The translations under genes and the position numbers were made by a program. Positions 47,228 to 58,166 of a DNA stretch of 64,000 bases are shown here, in pieces. The stretch lies in the NCBI GenBank assembly GCA_918026815.1, contig CAKJVC010000006.1:1-64000 (forward strand), read 5' to 3'. This DNA comes from Chalara sp. BL73. Its lineage: Eukaryota; Ascomycota; Leotiomycetes; Helotiales. The notes under the pieces were generated by a model. It did no database searches and was not told where the DNA came from. It worked only from the letters and a program-made list of their open reading frames with translations. Each line of letters begins with the position of its first letter. Within the stretch, counting starts at the first letter, position 1.

Positions 47228-49212
47228 ATGGCTTCACCGGACTACCAGAACATTTTCCACTGGGCAGAAACACAAAAGGATGGCGCTATTCAATCATTTA
47301 GCTTGAGAAAGGACGATCCGTACAAGGTATATTTATGTGCCCTTCATGCCGACACAAATCGGAAGCATTAACTTCAGGTTTTAGTACCAAGCAGGTTTTA
47401 ACAACAAGTATGTGGAATGTATATGCTGCTGCGCTTTCACTACTTTGATCCTTTGCTTACCATAACGATGCAGTTTCGAGTCTGAGGCCATACCAGGAAC
47501 ACTGCCACAGGGGCAAAATAACCCGAGATGCGTCCGCTTCGGACTTTATACGGAGCAAATGACAGCATCTGCTTTTGTAGCACCCCGACATTCCAACAAA
47601 AAAGCTTGGCTATATAGAATTCGCCCTGCTGTTGCGCACCAAGGATTTGTGCGTTATTTACTCGCTTATAGATAATATTGCAGACATCCTGACCATGACT
47701 TTTAGACAGATTTACCAGACAATAAAGATACAGAGAGCAGCTTCTTATTAGGGAACCCACGAGTTCAGTAAGCATAATTTTACAATTATCTGCACACTAA
47801 GCCCAAAACCACCCCCGCTCAATACTTTCTAGATAGCCGGGCTATTGATTGCTGTCGCTCAAAGAACTTAGAAGCCCTCGGCGCAGAGTGACGCAGTAGT
47901 TTAGCTTTCCTCGAGGCGTTTTGACATATTAATCACCCTAATCTGACTGCAATATTCTAGTGTCTCTCCAACACAGCTCGCCTGGCTGCCTTTTGATATT
48001 CCAGGAGATCAAGAGAAGATAGATTTTATCGGCGGACTTAAGACGCTAGCTGGATCTGGAGATCCGACACTTCGTGAGGGAATCGCAACCCATATCTATA
48101 CAGCAAATACGAGCATGAACCAGAAAGCATTCGTGAACTCAGACGGGGATTATTGTATCATTCCTCAGCAAGGAATCTTGGATATCCAGACCGAGTTCGG
48201 CCCTCTGTATGTACAACCTGGAGAGATTGCCGTCATTCAGAGGGGCCAGCGTTTTCGTGTGGCACTACCTAGCGGCGCATCGCGTGGCTATATCCTAGAA
48301 ATTTGGGGTGCGAATTTCGAGCTTCCAGAGCTAGGTCCTTTAGGTGCAAACGGTCTTGCAAATGCCAGAGATTTTTTGCATCCGACAGCCCACTATGAAG
48401 TGAAGAACGAACCCTGGGAGATTGTGTATAAGCTTGGAGGCAAGTTCTTCCAGAGCACACAAAACCACTCACCATTTGATGTGGTTGCTTGGCATGGGAA
48501 TTATGTAAGTGGTCTATATATTGCTCTGGTAAATTAACGCGTACTGGGACGTTCAATGAATGATAGAAAAAATCACCTAATTGGCCATGAAAATTCTCAT
48601 GACGCTCACTAGAACCACGGAACTCCGCCGAACTACTTGCAACAAAACTGGGCTAATGACGTGTCTTAGGTGCCTTACAAATATGATCTGACAAAATTCG
48701 TCAACGTAGGATCAATATCTGTTGATCATATCGACCCTTCCATTTTTTGCGTTCTGACTGCAAAATCCCGAGACCCTACAGCTCCTTTGGCGGATGTATT
48801 AATATTTTCGCCTCGTTGGGATGTCGCCTCTCATACATATCGACCACCTTACTACCATCGAAATGTTGCCTCCGAGCTGATGGGCCTTATCTATGGCGAG
48901 TACGCAGGTCGTTCTGACGAGTTCCAACCTGGGGGTGTGTCCTACGAATGCGGGATGGTACCTCATGGGGTCGCATATGAAGAATTTCAGGCCGCATCAG
49001 CAGCCGCTCCTCCAGAGATGCAGATCTCTAAAGGTGCTATTGCATTTATGTTTGAATCATCACGGCCATTTACCATCACAGACTGGGCGTGGAATAGTAC
49101 TAAGAAGCATGAGCATGATCCTAAGATGTGGGATAATCTCGTGGATAATTTTTCCAAACATGCTGAGGAAGTGAAAGATATTCTAGGAAACATGGGCACT
49201 GGAAGAGCGTGA
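47228..49212 (+). CDS. Homogentisate 1,2-dioxygenase-family ring-cleavage dioxygenase
   Basis: Six exons (47228-47326, 47385-47407, 47474-47648, 47706-47767, 47961-48504, 48670-49212) give 481 residues in phase. The family body is clear: YQAGFNN, GLYTEQMTASAF, WLYRIRPAVAH, a cupin core with FGPLYVQPGEIAVIQRG and RGYILEIWG, and YKYDLTKFVNVG with the conserved active-site His321. Iron ligands are H364 and E370 (YHRNVASELMG) and H400 (MVPHG). The loop before the last ligand reads GGVSYECGM instead of the GGGSLHS-type sequence I know from true homogentisate dioxygenases. The substrate may therefore be another para-diol, such as hydroquinone or gentisate. The next gene, maleylacetate reductase, supports this. 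The 193-base intron 4 is unusually long for the locus. Confidence 0.9.
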
Positions 49213-49907
49213 TGTATTCTTCGATAGTATTGGTAAATGGGCATAACAATACTTAATGTTGTCCGAGATGAAGCGTTCATTAAACTAATAGGCTCAGGCG
49301 TAGTAAACAATTGTATTTTACAAATATCATAATTCGCTTGCGGATGCTAGAAAAGGATCATTGCAAAACTAAACGAAAAGGAACTACATAAGGATTTCAT
49401 CTAATTCAGGTGAAAATTTATTTCAGGAATTATTATCGAATATGCGTATTCACTGGCCTGTCTAGATGTCTTTCCAGCGGTCTAGTAGCTGCCCTACTGA
49501 TTGGAGATAAAGATACAGCACAAGCGCAATTGCTTTGATCGAAAAATCGCCTCCTGGTCTTTCACGATGACGTATCAATCGCCTGGGTAGTCCCGTTCAC
49601 TTTACATACGCATCGCAGTGCCATGATCTAACGAAATGACTCTCTCTCTGAGAGATGCGAGCTGCATCATGAGTGTGGCATAGTCTAAGGACAAGGCAAA
49701 ATCGAAAAGAGGCTCAACTAGTGACTACATAAATATGTTTGAAACCCGCATCAGCCACCCGAGAAAGAGTTATATCAATTCCATCAATACTTCCCCTGCT
49801 TTATCCTCACATTATGGAAAGGTTGTGTACTCACAACTGTTCAAGGTGTAGCAAAAAGGGTTCGTATTGCTATCATGTAATCCCATCGAGAGCCAGAAAG
49901 GGGACGG
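49213..49907. other. Intergenic spacer
   Basis: No gene seen. Confidence 0.5.
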
Positions 49908-49944
49908 TGTGGGGTCAAAATGTTTGAAAATCTGTGGTGGGGTA
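49908..49944 (+). promoter_or_regulatory. Two direct GTGGGG sites
   Basis: TGTGGGGTC (49908-49916) and GGTGGGGTA (49936-49944) in the same direction, 28 bases apart, 204-240 bases before maleylacetate reductase. Confidence 0.6.
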
Positions 49945-50147
49945 ATTTGTACGGGCATTTTCAACTTTGATGTCACTAGAGAAGACCAGTTCCACTCTGC
50001 TTAATGGCTAAGCTTTTCTAATCCTCTGATGCGTAATTTTTTGGAATCAAACAACCCCTGTCAGATATCCTGAACTCATATATATCACAACTTCGTTAAA
50101 AGTTCCTTCATCCCAGAAGCTATATCATATCTAGCAAAAAAGAGGCT

Positions 50148-51312
50148 ATGGATTCTTTTGAATACAATACCGCCCCCACGCGTGTAGTCTTCGGTCAACG
50201 GACTCTTGATAGACTCCCAGATGAGGTTGCACGATTGAAAGTGAATGCACCACTGCTTTTATCAACCCCAGAGCAAGTTTCTCACGCCATAAAGCTCCAA
50301 CGAATACTCGGCGGCAAGGTGGCTGGCATCTTCAGTGAAGCATCAATGCACACGCCTATAAGCATCAGCACAAAAGCACTGGAATATGCAAACCTAAAGG
50401 GTGCTGACGGACTTATCTCTATTGGTGGTGGAAGCACGATTGGTTTAGGTAAAGCGATATCTATTAGGACGGGACTGCCGCATATTTGCATTCCTACAAC
50501 GTATGCAGGGTCAGAAATGACGCCAATTCTCGGGGAGACACTGGACGGAAAGAAGACGACTCGTAATGACCCCAAAATCTTGCCTGGAACCGTTATCTAT
50601 GATATTGATCTGACTTTAACACTGCCTGCCGGTATGAGCGCCACAAGTGGAGTTAATGCCATCGCACATGCAGGTAAATAAAATTCTTACTAGTCTTTCG
50701 GCTATCTCCTTATATCTTTCATGAAGCACTCCTGAAGAAGACTAATTCGCGCACAATTCTATAGTTGAGGCGCTGTATGCACGCAACGGTAATCCAATTA
50801 TCTCCTTATTTGCAGTTGAAGGCATCAAGTCTCTGGCGGCATCACTACCTCTTATCGCCACTTCGCCCACTGACATTTCTGCACGGAAGTCCGCTCTATA
50901 TGGCGCTTGGCTTTGTGGAACATGTCTTGGCTCGGTCGGAATGTCGTTACACCACAAGTTATGCCATACACTAGGCGGATCATTCAATATGCCACACGCA
51001 GAAGTACATACTATTATTCTACCTCATGTTCTTGCATATAATGCGCCTAATATTCCTGGTGTCTTGGAGAAACTGGCAAAGGTGCTCCCTCCCAACGACG
51101 GAGGCGCCATCAAAGGGCTGAATATGCTGCTAGAGAGCTTGAATGTTAGAAGGGCGTTGAAGGACTTTGGATTCAAGGAGGAGAGTATAGCAGAAGCGGC
51201 AAAGCTCGCTCTAGCAAATCCGTATTGGAATCCCAGAGCTCTTGAGTTAGACTTGATTACAGAACTTCTTCGAAGAGCATGGGCAGGGGAAGATGCAAGG
51301 GCAGACTTATAG
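50148..51312 (+). CDS. Maleylacetate reductase (iron-alcohol-dehydrogenase family)
   Basis: Two exons (50148-50673, 50765-51312) give 357 residues, the usual length. The N-terminus FEYNTAPTRVVFGQRTLDRL is typical. The nucleotide motif GGGSTIGLGKAIS follows at about 94-106, then PTTYAGSEMTPI. The metal region is DIDLTLTLPAGMSATSGVNA followed by IAHAVEA, and HHKLCHTLGGSFNMPHAEVH carries the two C-terminal histidines. It reduces maleylacetate to 3-oxoadipate with NAD(P)H, the last step before the 3-oxoadipate pathway in resorcinol, hydroxyquinol and hydroquinone degradation. Directly following the dioxygenase, it defines the fate of the ring-cleavage product. Two regulator words precede it. Confidence 0.92.
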
Positions 51313-51704
51313 TTTTAATCCACCGCCTTTAACAAAAGCCCTGGGGGCTTACGAAGTATAAGTAATCTGAAGTTAGGTTTCTATAAATTGTGGACTAAGG
51401 GTGACATTTTCACTCAAGTTCTTTGCCCTTTATAGTAACCAATGTATTTGTATCTCTTTACCTCTAATGTGTGAGATATTAACCTTCCTGGGTGAAGCCG
51501 AAAGCCGGTGCATAAAAAGCAAATCTGAGAGTCCTATGTTCAGCTTCTTTTCATAATGCAGAATGAGCACAATAGGTCCCCAAGATTACATATAAGGAGT
51601 GAAAGCAAAGTAGTAAATGGAATATGGTATGTTACAACGATTTATTTACCAGGGAGCCAGAGGCTATATAGTCTAAGTGTTAATCTTGATTCTACTTAGT
51701 AGGC
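51313..51704. other. 3' flank of maleylacetate reductase
   Basis: No gene seen. Confidence 0.5.
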
Positions 51705-52401
51705 ATGGGATTCCAGACCCTCGGAACGTGTCTAGCTGATTACGCTTATACTTCCCCTGGCAAGATTACAAAACCTTCTGTCAAGCGCTTCACTTCTGTT
51801 TCACTTAAGGCTTCCCATGGTTTTACTGGTCTCTGTTCCGCGTACTCCCAATATTCAATCTCCTCACAGCTGCCAAACGGACCGAAGGCAAAGTATTTGC
51901 TGTCATCCTATGGATTTCGCCATATGCAAAACCAATCCATTTTTTCTACCTCATCCGACCCATTTTTCTTGCTCTTTGAGACAAAAATATGCTCTCTTGG
52001 TTCCCGAACAGGTACAGCAGGTCAACACAGTGGTGTGCGCGTGAAGAAGCCTGAAATGGGGAAGGCTAGTCAAACGCGTTCTAGCGGGCTTTAACAGCAA
52101 GGCTGATAACCAGTTTACGCGCTGCAACTATTTTCCATGAAGTATAGCCAAATCGTAAATCAGTGAGAAAGTCTAGCACGTCAGTTCTGCTGATTTCATC
52201 CCATACAGGCGATATAGAGTAAGTCTCTTTTAAGATTTGTCGCTGGCTAGGATGACTAGAAGCAGCTGAAACCTCGTTGCCACTTATATCCTGAATACCT
52301 GGACATCGCATATACCTGATTCCCAGGAGATCATATTTTCTTCCTTTAGAGCCACAGTATGTTAATGTTATCCTCCTTAAACTGTAATAACAATTCTGCA
52401 A
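51705..52401 (-). pseudogene. Possible decayed gene, family not recognised
   Basis: Minus-strand blocks look like former coding sequence: IRYMRCPGIQDISGNEVSAA with VWDEISRTDVLDFLTDLRFG (52401-52081), then KYFAFGPFGSCEEIEYWEYA with PVKPWEALSETEVKRLTEGF (about 51760-51900). They are separated by stops and frame changes. No domain is known to me; the composition is unlike the flanking spacer. Confidence 0.3.
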
Positions 52402-53688
52402 TTAGAGCGTCCTCAAGCGAATGCCCATTTTCAGAAAAAAATGTTCGGAAAACGCAGAATAAGCCTCGCTCTTGAGGCCTGTCTTTGAGACGGAGACCCT
52501 GACTGAAGTATTATGTTATTATTTCTTATGAAGTTAGTGAAATAAATCTTACCTTTACACGTAGGAAGAAGAGCCTTATCACCTCCCAAACCCTAACGTG
52601 TTTTGCCATTCAATCTATTGCCAGTCTCTAGTATTTTAAAGTAATATTGAGTTCTGATCAATTACCGAAGCCTAAGATATTTAGCCGGCACATGAGGATA
52701 TTGCCAACAGCGTCGCAGAAGCATGACGAGATTTGGAGCCATTACTTGAGACCCTACGATTTGAGGGCCGAAAGCTGACAACTTAAAAGCCCCCTGTTTC
52801 TTCAGCTTCTTAGTTCAAAGTTAGCTCATACATGGTGGCGACAAGCTCACAGGTTTGAGTTACTATTAATTCATAGTACTACCAGAAGTAGGGCTTAGGT
52901 AGGAATGCTAGCTTTCAGCTGAGGTACTCTTATAGTAGTATTTAGACATCGAAACTTGTTCCGCTCTACGAGACTAACCATGTTATCGGCGTTCCTGGAT
53001 ATGCAGTAAATAACCAACAGCAACTTTGATTCTAGGGGCAACTGGGTCTACACATGGCCATTCTGCGTCCGCTCAATCTTCCGAGGGAGGTAGAAAGGAC
53101 ACTACAGACACTAACTCACCTAAAGCTGGTACAGTCAAGCTCAGAATTAGTCTACTGTTTCATCGATTTGGATTTTTCAAATTGCGTGGGCATTTTAGCA
53201 TACTTGAGTTCCTCGATAACGAAAGATAGAAATGCTATTGTGAGATAACTTAAGACCAGTGTGAGTGGGGTTTAATGTTGGGTGATGCAGAATAGAGATG
53301 AGATAGGATTCTTTAGTGCACTGGTAGGACGTAGTACAACGATTCAATAAGTTATCGAAAAGAAGTAAGAGTGTTACCAGCTCAACGAAATATTGTTGTT
53401 CTAGAAGGATACAAGATAAAGCGGTGGGGCTAGGGCAGGCACAGATTGCTTATTCACCAAATTACCCCTCTTCAGAAACATGCCTATCTCTGTTCCTTTA
53501 TCTAGCTGGTTCCCTCCAGGCCGGGGTGAGATCCAGATTTCAGAGTAACCTCACAAATCTACAACATAAAACAATATGTAGGTTGATACATAGCAGCACG
53601 GAGCCATTCTCATTCTTAGCTAACAGCCTACTAAGTCACTTTCAAATCTACCAATTTTATAAAGCTCGCATCCTACATATACAATACC
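52402..53688. other. Gene-less spacer
   Basis: No gene seen. A GGTGGGGCT word (53423-53431), carrying the GTGGGG core, lies 258 bases before the next start. Confidence 0.45.
53423..53431 (+). promoter_or_regulatory. Weak GTGGGG core site
   Basis: Only the six-base core matches (GGTGGGGCT). It is the sole candidate upstream of the decarboxylase-like gene. Confidence 0.35.
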
Positions 53689-54138
53689 ATGGCTTCTTCT
53701 TCTTCAACTACCTCCTCCCAGCATAAGATTCAAGAAGCACATCAAACTATATTTGAGGAAGGTATCAGGATCCGATATGAGGTGGCAGGCAAGGAGTATG
53801 TAGACATGGCTCTTGCAAACGGCTCCTCAGCTTTTGCCCGTCCAATGCAGGAGTTGGTAACAGAAGCATGCTGGGGTTCCGTCTGGACGCGTCCCGGCCT
53901 GGAAAAGAAGACGCGGTCAATGCTCAACATTGCCATGCTGTGCGCTTTGAACCGTGGGCCGGAACTGGCTGTTCATATACGTGGCGCCCTAAACAATGGA
54001 GCTACAGAGATCGAGATCCGGGAGGTGCTGCTCCAGGTTGCGATATATTGTGGCATGCCGGCCGGGCTGGAAGGTTTTAAAATTGCTGAAAGGACTATTC
54101 TGGAGGTGAAGAAGGTGCTGGAGAAACACGGTGAATAA
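53689..54138 (+). CDS. Carboxymuconolactone-decarboxylase-like protein
   Basis: Single exon of 149 residues. All-helical CMD/AhpD fold: helix with GKEYVDMAL, then ELVTEACWGSVWTRPGLEKK, SMLNIAMLCALNRGPELAVH and IREVLLQVAIYCGMPAG. The spacing matches gamma-carboxymuconolactone decarboxylase, with the ELAVHIRGALNNG segment bearing the conserved His. It lacks the AhpD CxxC redox pair. In the 3-oxoadipate pathway the true enzyme decarboxylates 4-carboxymuconolactone; fungal cluster members often carry out other decarboxylations or cyclisations. With the neighbouring alpha/beta hydrolase it mimics the bacterial PcaC/PcaD pairing. Confidence 0.87.
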   Translation: MASSSSTTSSQHKIQEAHQTIFEEGIRIRYEVAGKEYVDMALANGSSAFARPMQELVTEACWGSVWTRPGLEKKTRSMLNIAMLCALNRGPELAVHIRGALNNGATEIEIREVLLQVAIYCGMPAGLEGFKIAERTILEVKKVLEKHGE

Positions 54139-54327
54139 TGCTCCTATGTGTAAAATATTTGTGGCCAATACTTCTCCTTACTTCTTGCAGAAGCATATAA
54201 TGCAGTAAATATGCTCTAGATACTCTAAATGCTTTGGATGCTCTGAGAATTCACAGTTGGGTGGAAGGATGCCTGAAGGTTAAGGTTGTCGATACGTTCG
54301 CCCCTTTACTAAAGCACGATTAAGCCG

Positions 54328-54337
54328 TACCCCACAT
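54328..54337 (-). promoter_or_regulatory. Putative regulator site ATGTGGGGTA
   Basis: Exact word as TACCCCACAT, 195 bases before the hydrolase start. Confidence 0.7.
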
Positions 54338-54531
54338 GAGCTTTCAACTACGACATCACAAATGTGGTCCTAGCTTGCTCCCACTAAGTTTATAGCGAAC
54401 TTATTTCTGGGTGAGGCCTAATAAATGTGGAGCCTGCTACTTTTTGACACATTTGGCCATCAAGATGCTATTCGACTCATCAAATATTCCTCTGTATCCA
54501 ACATAAGTGAACACTAGTTGTGTTATTCTCC

Positions 54532-55386
54532 ATGGCTACATCAACAAGCAGAATAATTACTCACCCTAATGGCCAGACGACGCATATATTCGATGACGAC
54601 TTTGTAGACCCGTGGATCGAACACGAAACTATCGTAATTCAGCATGGCTTTGCTCGCCACGGAGCTTTTTGGTACCACTGGGTCCCAATTCTCGCTCAAA
54701 AATATAGGGTTATCCGTCGGGATGCTCGAGGCCACGGGCAGTCTAGCTATCCTGAACCAGGAGATGGTTATGAGTACTCCGTCAATACTATCATCGACGA
54801 GATTACAGATACTCTAGATCAACTTGGGTTGTCCAAAGTCCATTTTCTAGGCGAGAGCACCAGCGGAATAATTGGAGAGATATTGGCCGCAAAACATCCA
54901 CAGCGTCTCCACAGCTTGATTATCTGCTCAAGTCCAACATATCTACCGGAAGAAGCACTTTCACTCTTTTCATTTGGGTTTCCTAGTTGGCCAGCAGCTT
55001 GTCGCCAGCTCGGCTCTCGAGGCTGGGGACAGGCACTTTCCAAGGTCACTGGCACAGTCTCTGTGCCAGATCCTAGGTATATTGATTGGTGGATCCAACA
55101 AGTCGGTATATCGACAGGAGAGGGTCTCGCAGGTTACGCCCAATTCCTTTCAACGCTAGATTCACGCCGATACCTGCAACAGATCAGGATCCCTATGCTC
55201 ATCTTAGCTCCTGCGAGGAGTGCGGCAACCAAGCTGGAGGAGCAGAAGTGGATTCAAGCCCAGATACCCACTGCGAAGCTGGTAGTTATTGATGCGACCG
55301 GCCATGAGATATATGTAGAGAAGCCGCAAGACTGTCAAAAGGCAGTCATAGAATTTATATCGCAACTCGGGGATACCATAAAATGA
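54532..55386 (+). CDS. Alpha/beta hydrolase (3-oxoadipate-enol-lactonase-like)
   Basis: Single exon of 284 residues. Oxyanion strand IVIQHGFARHG (34-44), RRDARGHGQSSYP (62-74), nucleophile elbow GESTSG with Ser109, and catalytic His258 in DATGHEIY. The elbow is GxSxS rather than GxSxG, which is less common. It is similar in layout to enol-lactone hydrolases and C-C bond hydrolases of aromatic pathways. The start was set at the ATG at 54532 because the ATG four codons upstream gives no extra fold. It follows the CMD-like gene in the same direction. A lactone or ester from the ring-cleavage branch is the likely substrate (inference). Confidence 0.85.
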   Translation: MATSTSRIITHPNGQTTHIFDDDFVDPWIEHETIVIQHGFARHGAFWYHWVPILAQKYRVIRRDARGHGQSSYPEPGDGYEYSVNTIIDEITDTLDQLGLSKVHFLGESTSGIIGEILAAKHPQRLHSLIICSSPTYLPEEALSLFSFGFPSWPAACRQLGSRGWGQALSKVTGTVSVPDPRYIDWWIQQVGISTGEGLAGYAQFLSTLDSRRYLQQIRIPMLILAPARSAATKLEEQKWIQAQIPTAKLVVIDATGHEIYVEKPQDCQKAVIEFISQLGDTIK

Positions 55387-55686
55387 AGCTTGGCGAATAT
55401 GACGGGCCACTGCTTAGTTCTACATGTTTTATAGCCGCATAGATAACAGAGATTGTTAGATGCAAGTGCAGCACAGATCCATTTAATCCTCAGGATATTA
55501 TTCTCTGCTTTCCACTATCTGCTAGGTGTGTAAACGTACTTCTACAGCAATTCAAGGCTTTTTAATGCCTTCAGCCATGGGCAATATATGTAGCAAAATC
55601 GCTCTTTCAATATTTCTAAATGTCTCCGGAAGAAGATCCTTCTTGCAAGCTGCTACCAATGTTCATACAAGCATATCCCAATACTG
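55387..55686. other. Intergenic spacer
   Basis: No gene seen. Confidence 0.5.
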
Positions 55687-55783
55687 TACCCCACTAGTTG
55701 GCTTTTGTAATACTAAGCTGTGGGAGTCTGTGCTTTTTTGCGCCTGCTTTCGTCGGAGTGGCAGTTGAACCACCTACCCCACA
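55687..55783 (-). promoter_or_regulatory. Two regulator sites before CYP copy 2
   Basis: TACCCCACT (55687-55695) and TACCCCACA (55775-55783), same orientation, 221 and 133 bases before the chosen start codon. Confidence 0.65.
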
Positions 55784-55915
55784 AAACAGAAACTCGCTCA
55801 ATCACTTTTTGTTTCTATGAAGGCAGGCTACGACTTAGACATTAAATTTCCGTCTTCATCAGACAAGACTCAAATGACATTCAATTGTTTTCGTGTTCTT
55901 AATTATACGCTTCTT

Positions 55916-57644
55916 ATGGCTGAGCTTACCTCTTACTTGGTCCTGGCAGGTGTCGGGCTACTGTTTGCAATTTGGGCCTCGGGCAAGCAGGCGAAATCTA
56001 TTCCGAAAGCCCTACGACATGTACCTGGTCCGAAGGGTTTACCCCTAGTCGGAAATACACTGTCCTTGAGTTCACAGCCGCAATCGCTGTTTCGCAAATG
56101 GGCATTAGAGTATGGCGAGCTTTTCAAGGTACAGATGGGATGGGATACTTGGATCTTCGTTAATAGCCCTGCTGCTGTGAAAGAACTTTTCGACAAGCAG
56201 TCATCCGTCACTTCTGGGCGCCCAAGAATGCCTGTTGCCTCCGATCTTGTTTCTGGAGGCATGAGATTTCTGCTGATGGACTACACCCAAGAATGGAGGA
56301 AACTTAGGACGGTGGTTCATAAACTCCTCACCCCGAAGATGTCAAATACGTTCCAGCCCTCTCAGCAATTTGAGGCTCTACAGCTTATGCATGATCTATT
56401 GGAAGACAATAAGGACGAGGAAAGCTTTTACAACCATTTTAGAAGATATTCTGCTAGTGTAGTCATGACTTCAACTTACGGAAGACGCATTCCATCATGG
56501 GTAGGTTGCGCAGCTCAGATATGTATGGATAAAATTAACCTAAATAGAAAAGCGAAGATATAACAGAGATCTATACAGTGATGGCTGAATTTTCAGAAGC
56601 GGCGGCACCAGGAGCATTTATTGCGGACCTTATCCCACCACTGGCCCAACTTCCTGTCTGGATGCAATGGTGGCGAAAACGAGCACTCCGTTATCAACAC
56701 AGACAGAATAACCTATGGATGAAGTACTGGAATACTCTAATGCAGCAAGTTCAGAACGGGAAAGCACCCGAGTGTTTCGTTAAGCAATTTTCTGAGACCA
56801 ACTATAAGGGCCAAGGAATCACAGATTTACAAGCAGCGTACGTTGCAGGAAGTAAGGAAACCTGTCCTTGAACAAAACGTCCTGCTAATGTTGGATGAAA
56901 GCAATGATTGAAGCAGGGTCTGAAACCACTTCTTCTGCGCTGAATAGTATCGTCAAGTTTCTTGCAGCAGCCCCAGACGTGCAGAAGCGTGCCCAGGAAG
57001 AGCTCCTAAAAGTCGTAGGAGAGGATCGAAGTCCTCTTTTTGACGATGAAGAGAACCTCCCTTACATCAGAGCTATGGGCAAAGAGATCTTAAGGATTCG
57101 GCCTGTTACTAATATTGGTACGCCTCATCGCACAACTGCGGATCTCGTTTACAAGGACATGTTTATCCCTAAAGGAACGATTATATCTATATGCCAGTAT
57201 GCATTACACTTTGACCCGGAACAGCACGAGAATCCTGATGAGTTCAACCCAAGTCGATATCTCAATCATCACCTAAAGGCTGGTGCTTATGCTGCTCATG
57301 CCGACCCGTATGAAAGAGATCATTTCAGCTTTGGAGCCGGACGAAGAATTTGCCCAGGAATGCATCTTGCCGAGAATAGTCTCTTTATCGTACTTGCGAA
57401 GTTGCTGTGGGCTTTCAATATTTGTCCTCCTCTAGCGGATGATGGCACTGAAATGAGTATGGATCTGTCGGATAATAGCTTGGAGCCAGGTGCGAATACG
57501 CTTAGCAAACCTTACCGTGTGCGCTTCCTCCCAAGAAGTGAAAGCGCTGCTGAGATTGTTCGAAAAGAATGGGTGAATGCGCAGAATGAAGGATTCTTTC
57601 TTGGATCTGTGAAAGTCAACAATGCAGGAATGGTTGTGAACTAA
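55916..57644 (+). CDS. Cytochrome P450, microsomal (copy 2)
   Basis: Three exons (55916-56504, 56567-56851, 56902-57644) give 538 residues. The ATG at 55916 puts the anchor helix (TSYLVLAGVGLLFAIW) at the N-terminus; an in-frame ATG at 55817 would add 33 residues. Motifs: VPGPKGLPLVGN hinge, RRYSASVVM, I-helix AGSETTS, ExxR E353-R356 (KEILR) and haem loop FSFGAGRRICPGMH with Cys442. Intron 1 uses a donor three codons past the obvious one, which keeps the EIYTVM helix in frame. It is a paralogue of the CYP at 36528-38240. Two successive CYP steps on one small aromatic (ring or methyl hydroxylation) would fit the cluster, but this is inference. Confidence 0.88.
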
Positions 57645-57886
57645 GCTTCTCTCAGATATCACTATTTAGAAATTGTAAATCAATTAAACTATAATTGTAC
57701 TTTAGTTTCTTGAGTAATATAAGAACAAGAGCTTTTTATGTGATCGGCTATGCAAGTTCTAAGATACATTTAAATTACGCACGAGTAACCATTCCTGAGC
57801 CAGAAGACAAACTGTATTGACTTCGTGACTTTTGCCAAGTCCCTGATATGAAGCGGATTGACCTTATTACCACATCTGGATAGCGC
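57645..57886. other. Intergenic spacer
   Basis: No gene seen. AT-rich 3' flank of the CYP. Confidence 0.5.
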
Positions 57887-57896
57887 ATGTGGGGTA
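57887..57896 (+). promoter_or_regulatory. Putative regulator site ATGTGGGGTA
   Basis: Exact word, 271 bases before the FAD monooxygenase start. Confidence 0.7.
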
Positions 57897-58166
57897 AATC
57901 ACTGTCGCCCCTTGATCATAACAATGAACGATGAGGGTGGAATGTAATGTATCTCGATTCCTGGACCGTAAGTTTGAGACTAAACCATTGGTGTGATACT
58001 ACTTGGCCGATGATTGACCCACAACTACAATTCTAGAGTCGATAGCTGTTTAAAACAATCACATCACTGTCAGCCTAGGAGGTGTCCATCTATTTCTGAT
58101 TTGCAATTATCATTTGATTTTTTTTCATTCTGCAAAAATAGCCTTGAATCGTGTTTTATCCTCAGA

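Noticed and set aside
47228..49212. Ordinary homogentisate (tyrosine/phenylacetate) catabolic cluster
   Set aside because: No fumarylacetoacetase, maleylacetoacetate isomerase or 4-hydroxyphenylpyruvate dioxygenase is seen, and the substrate loop differs.
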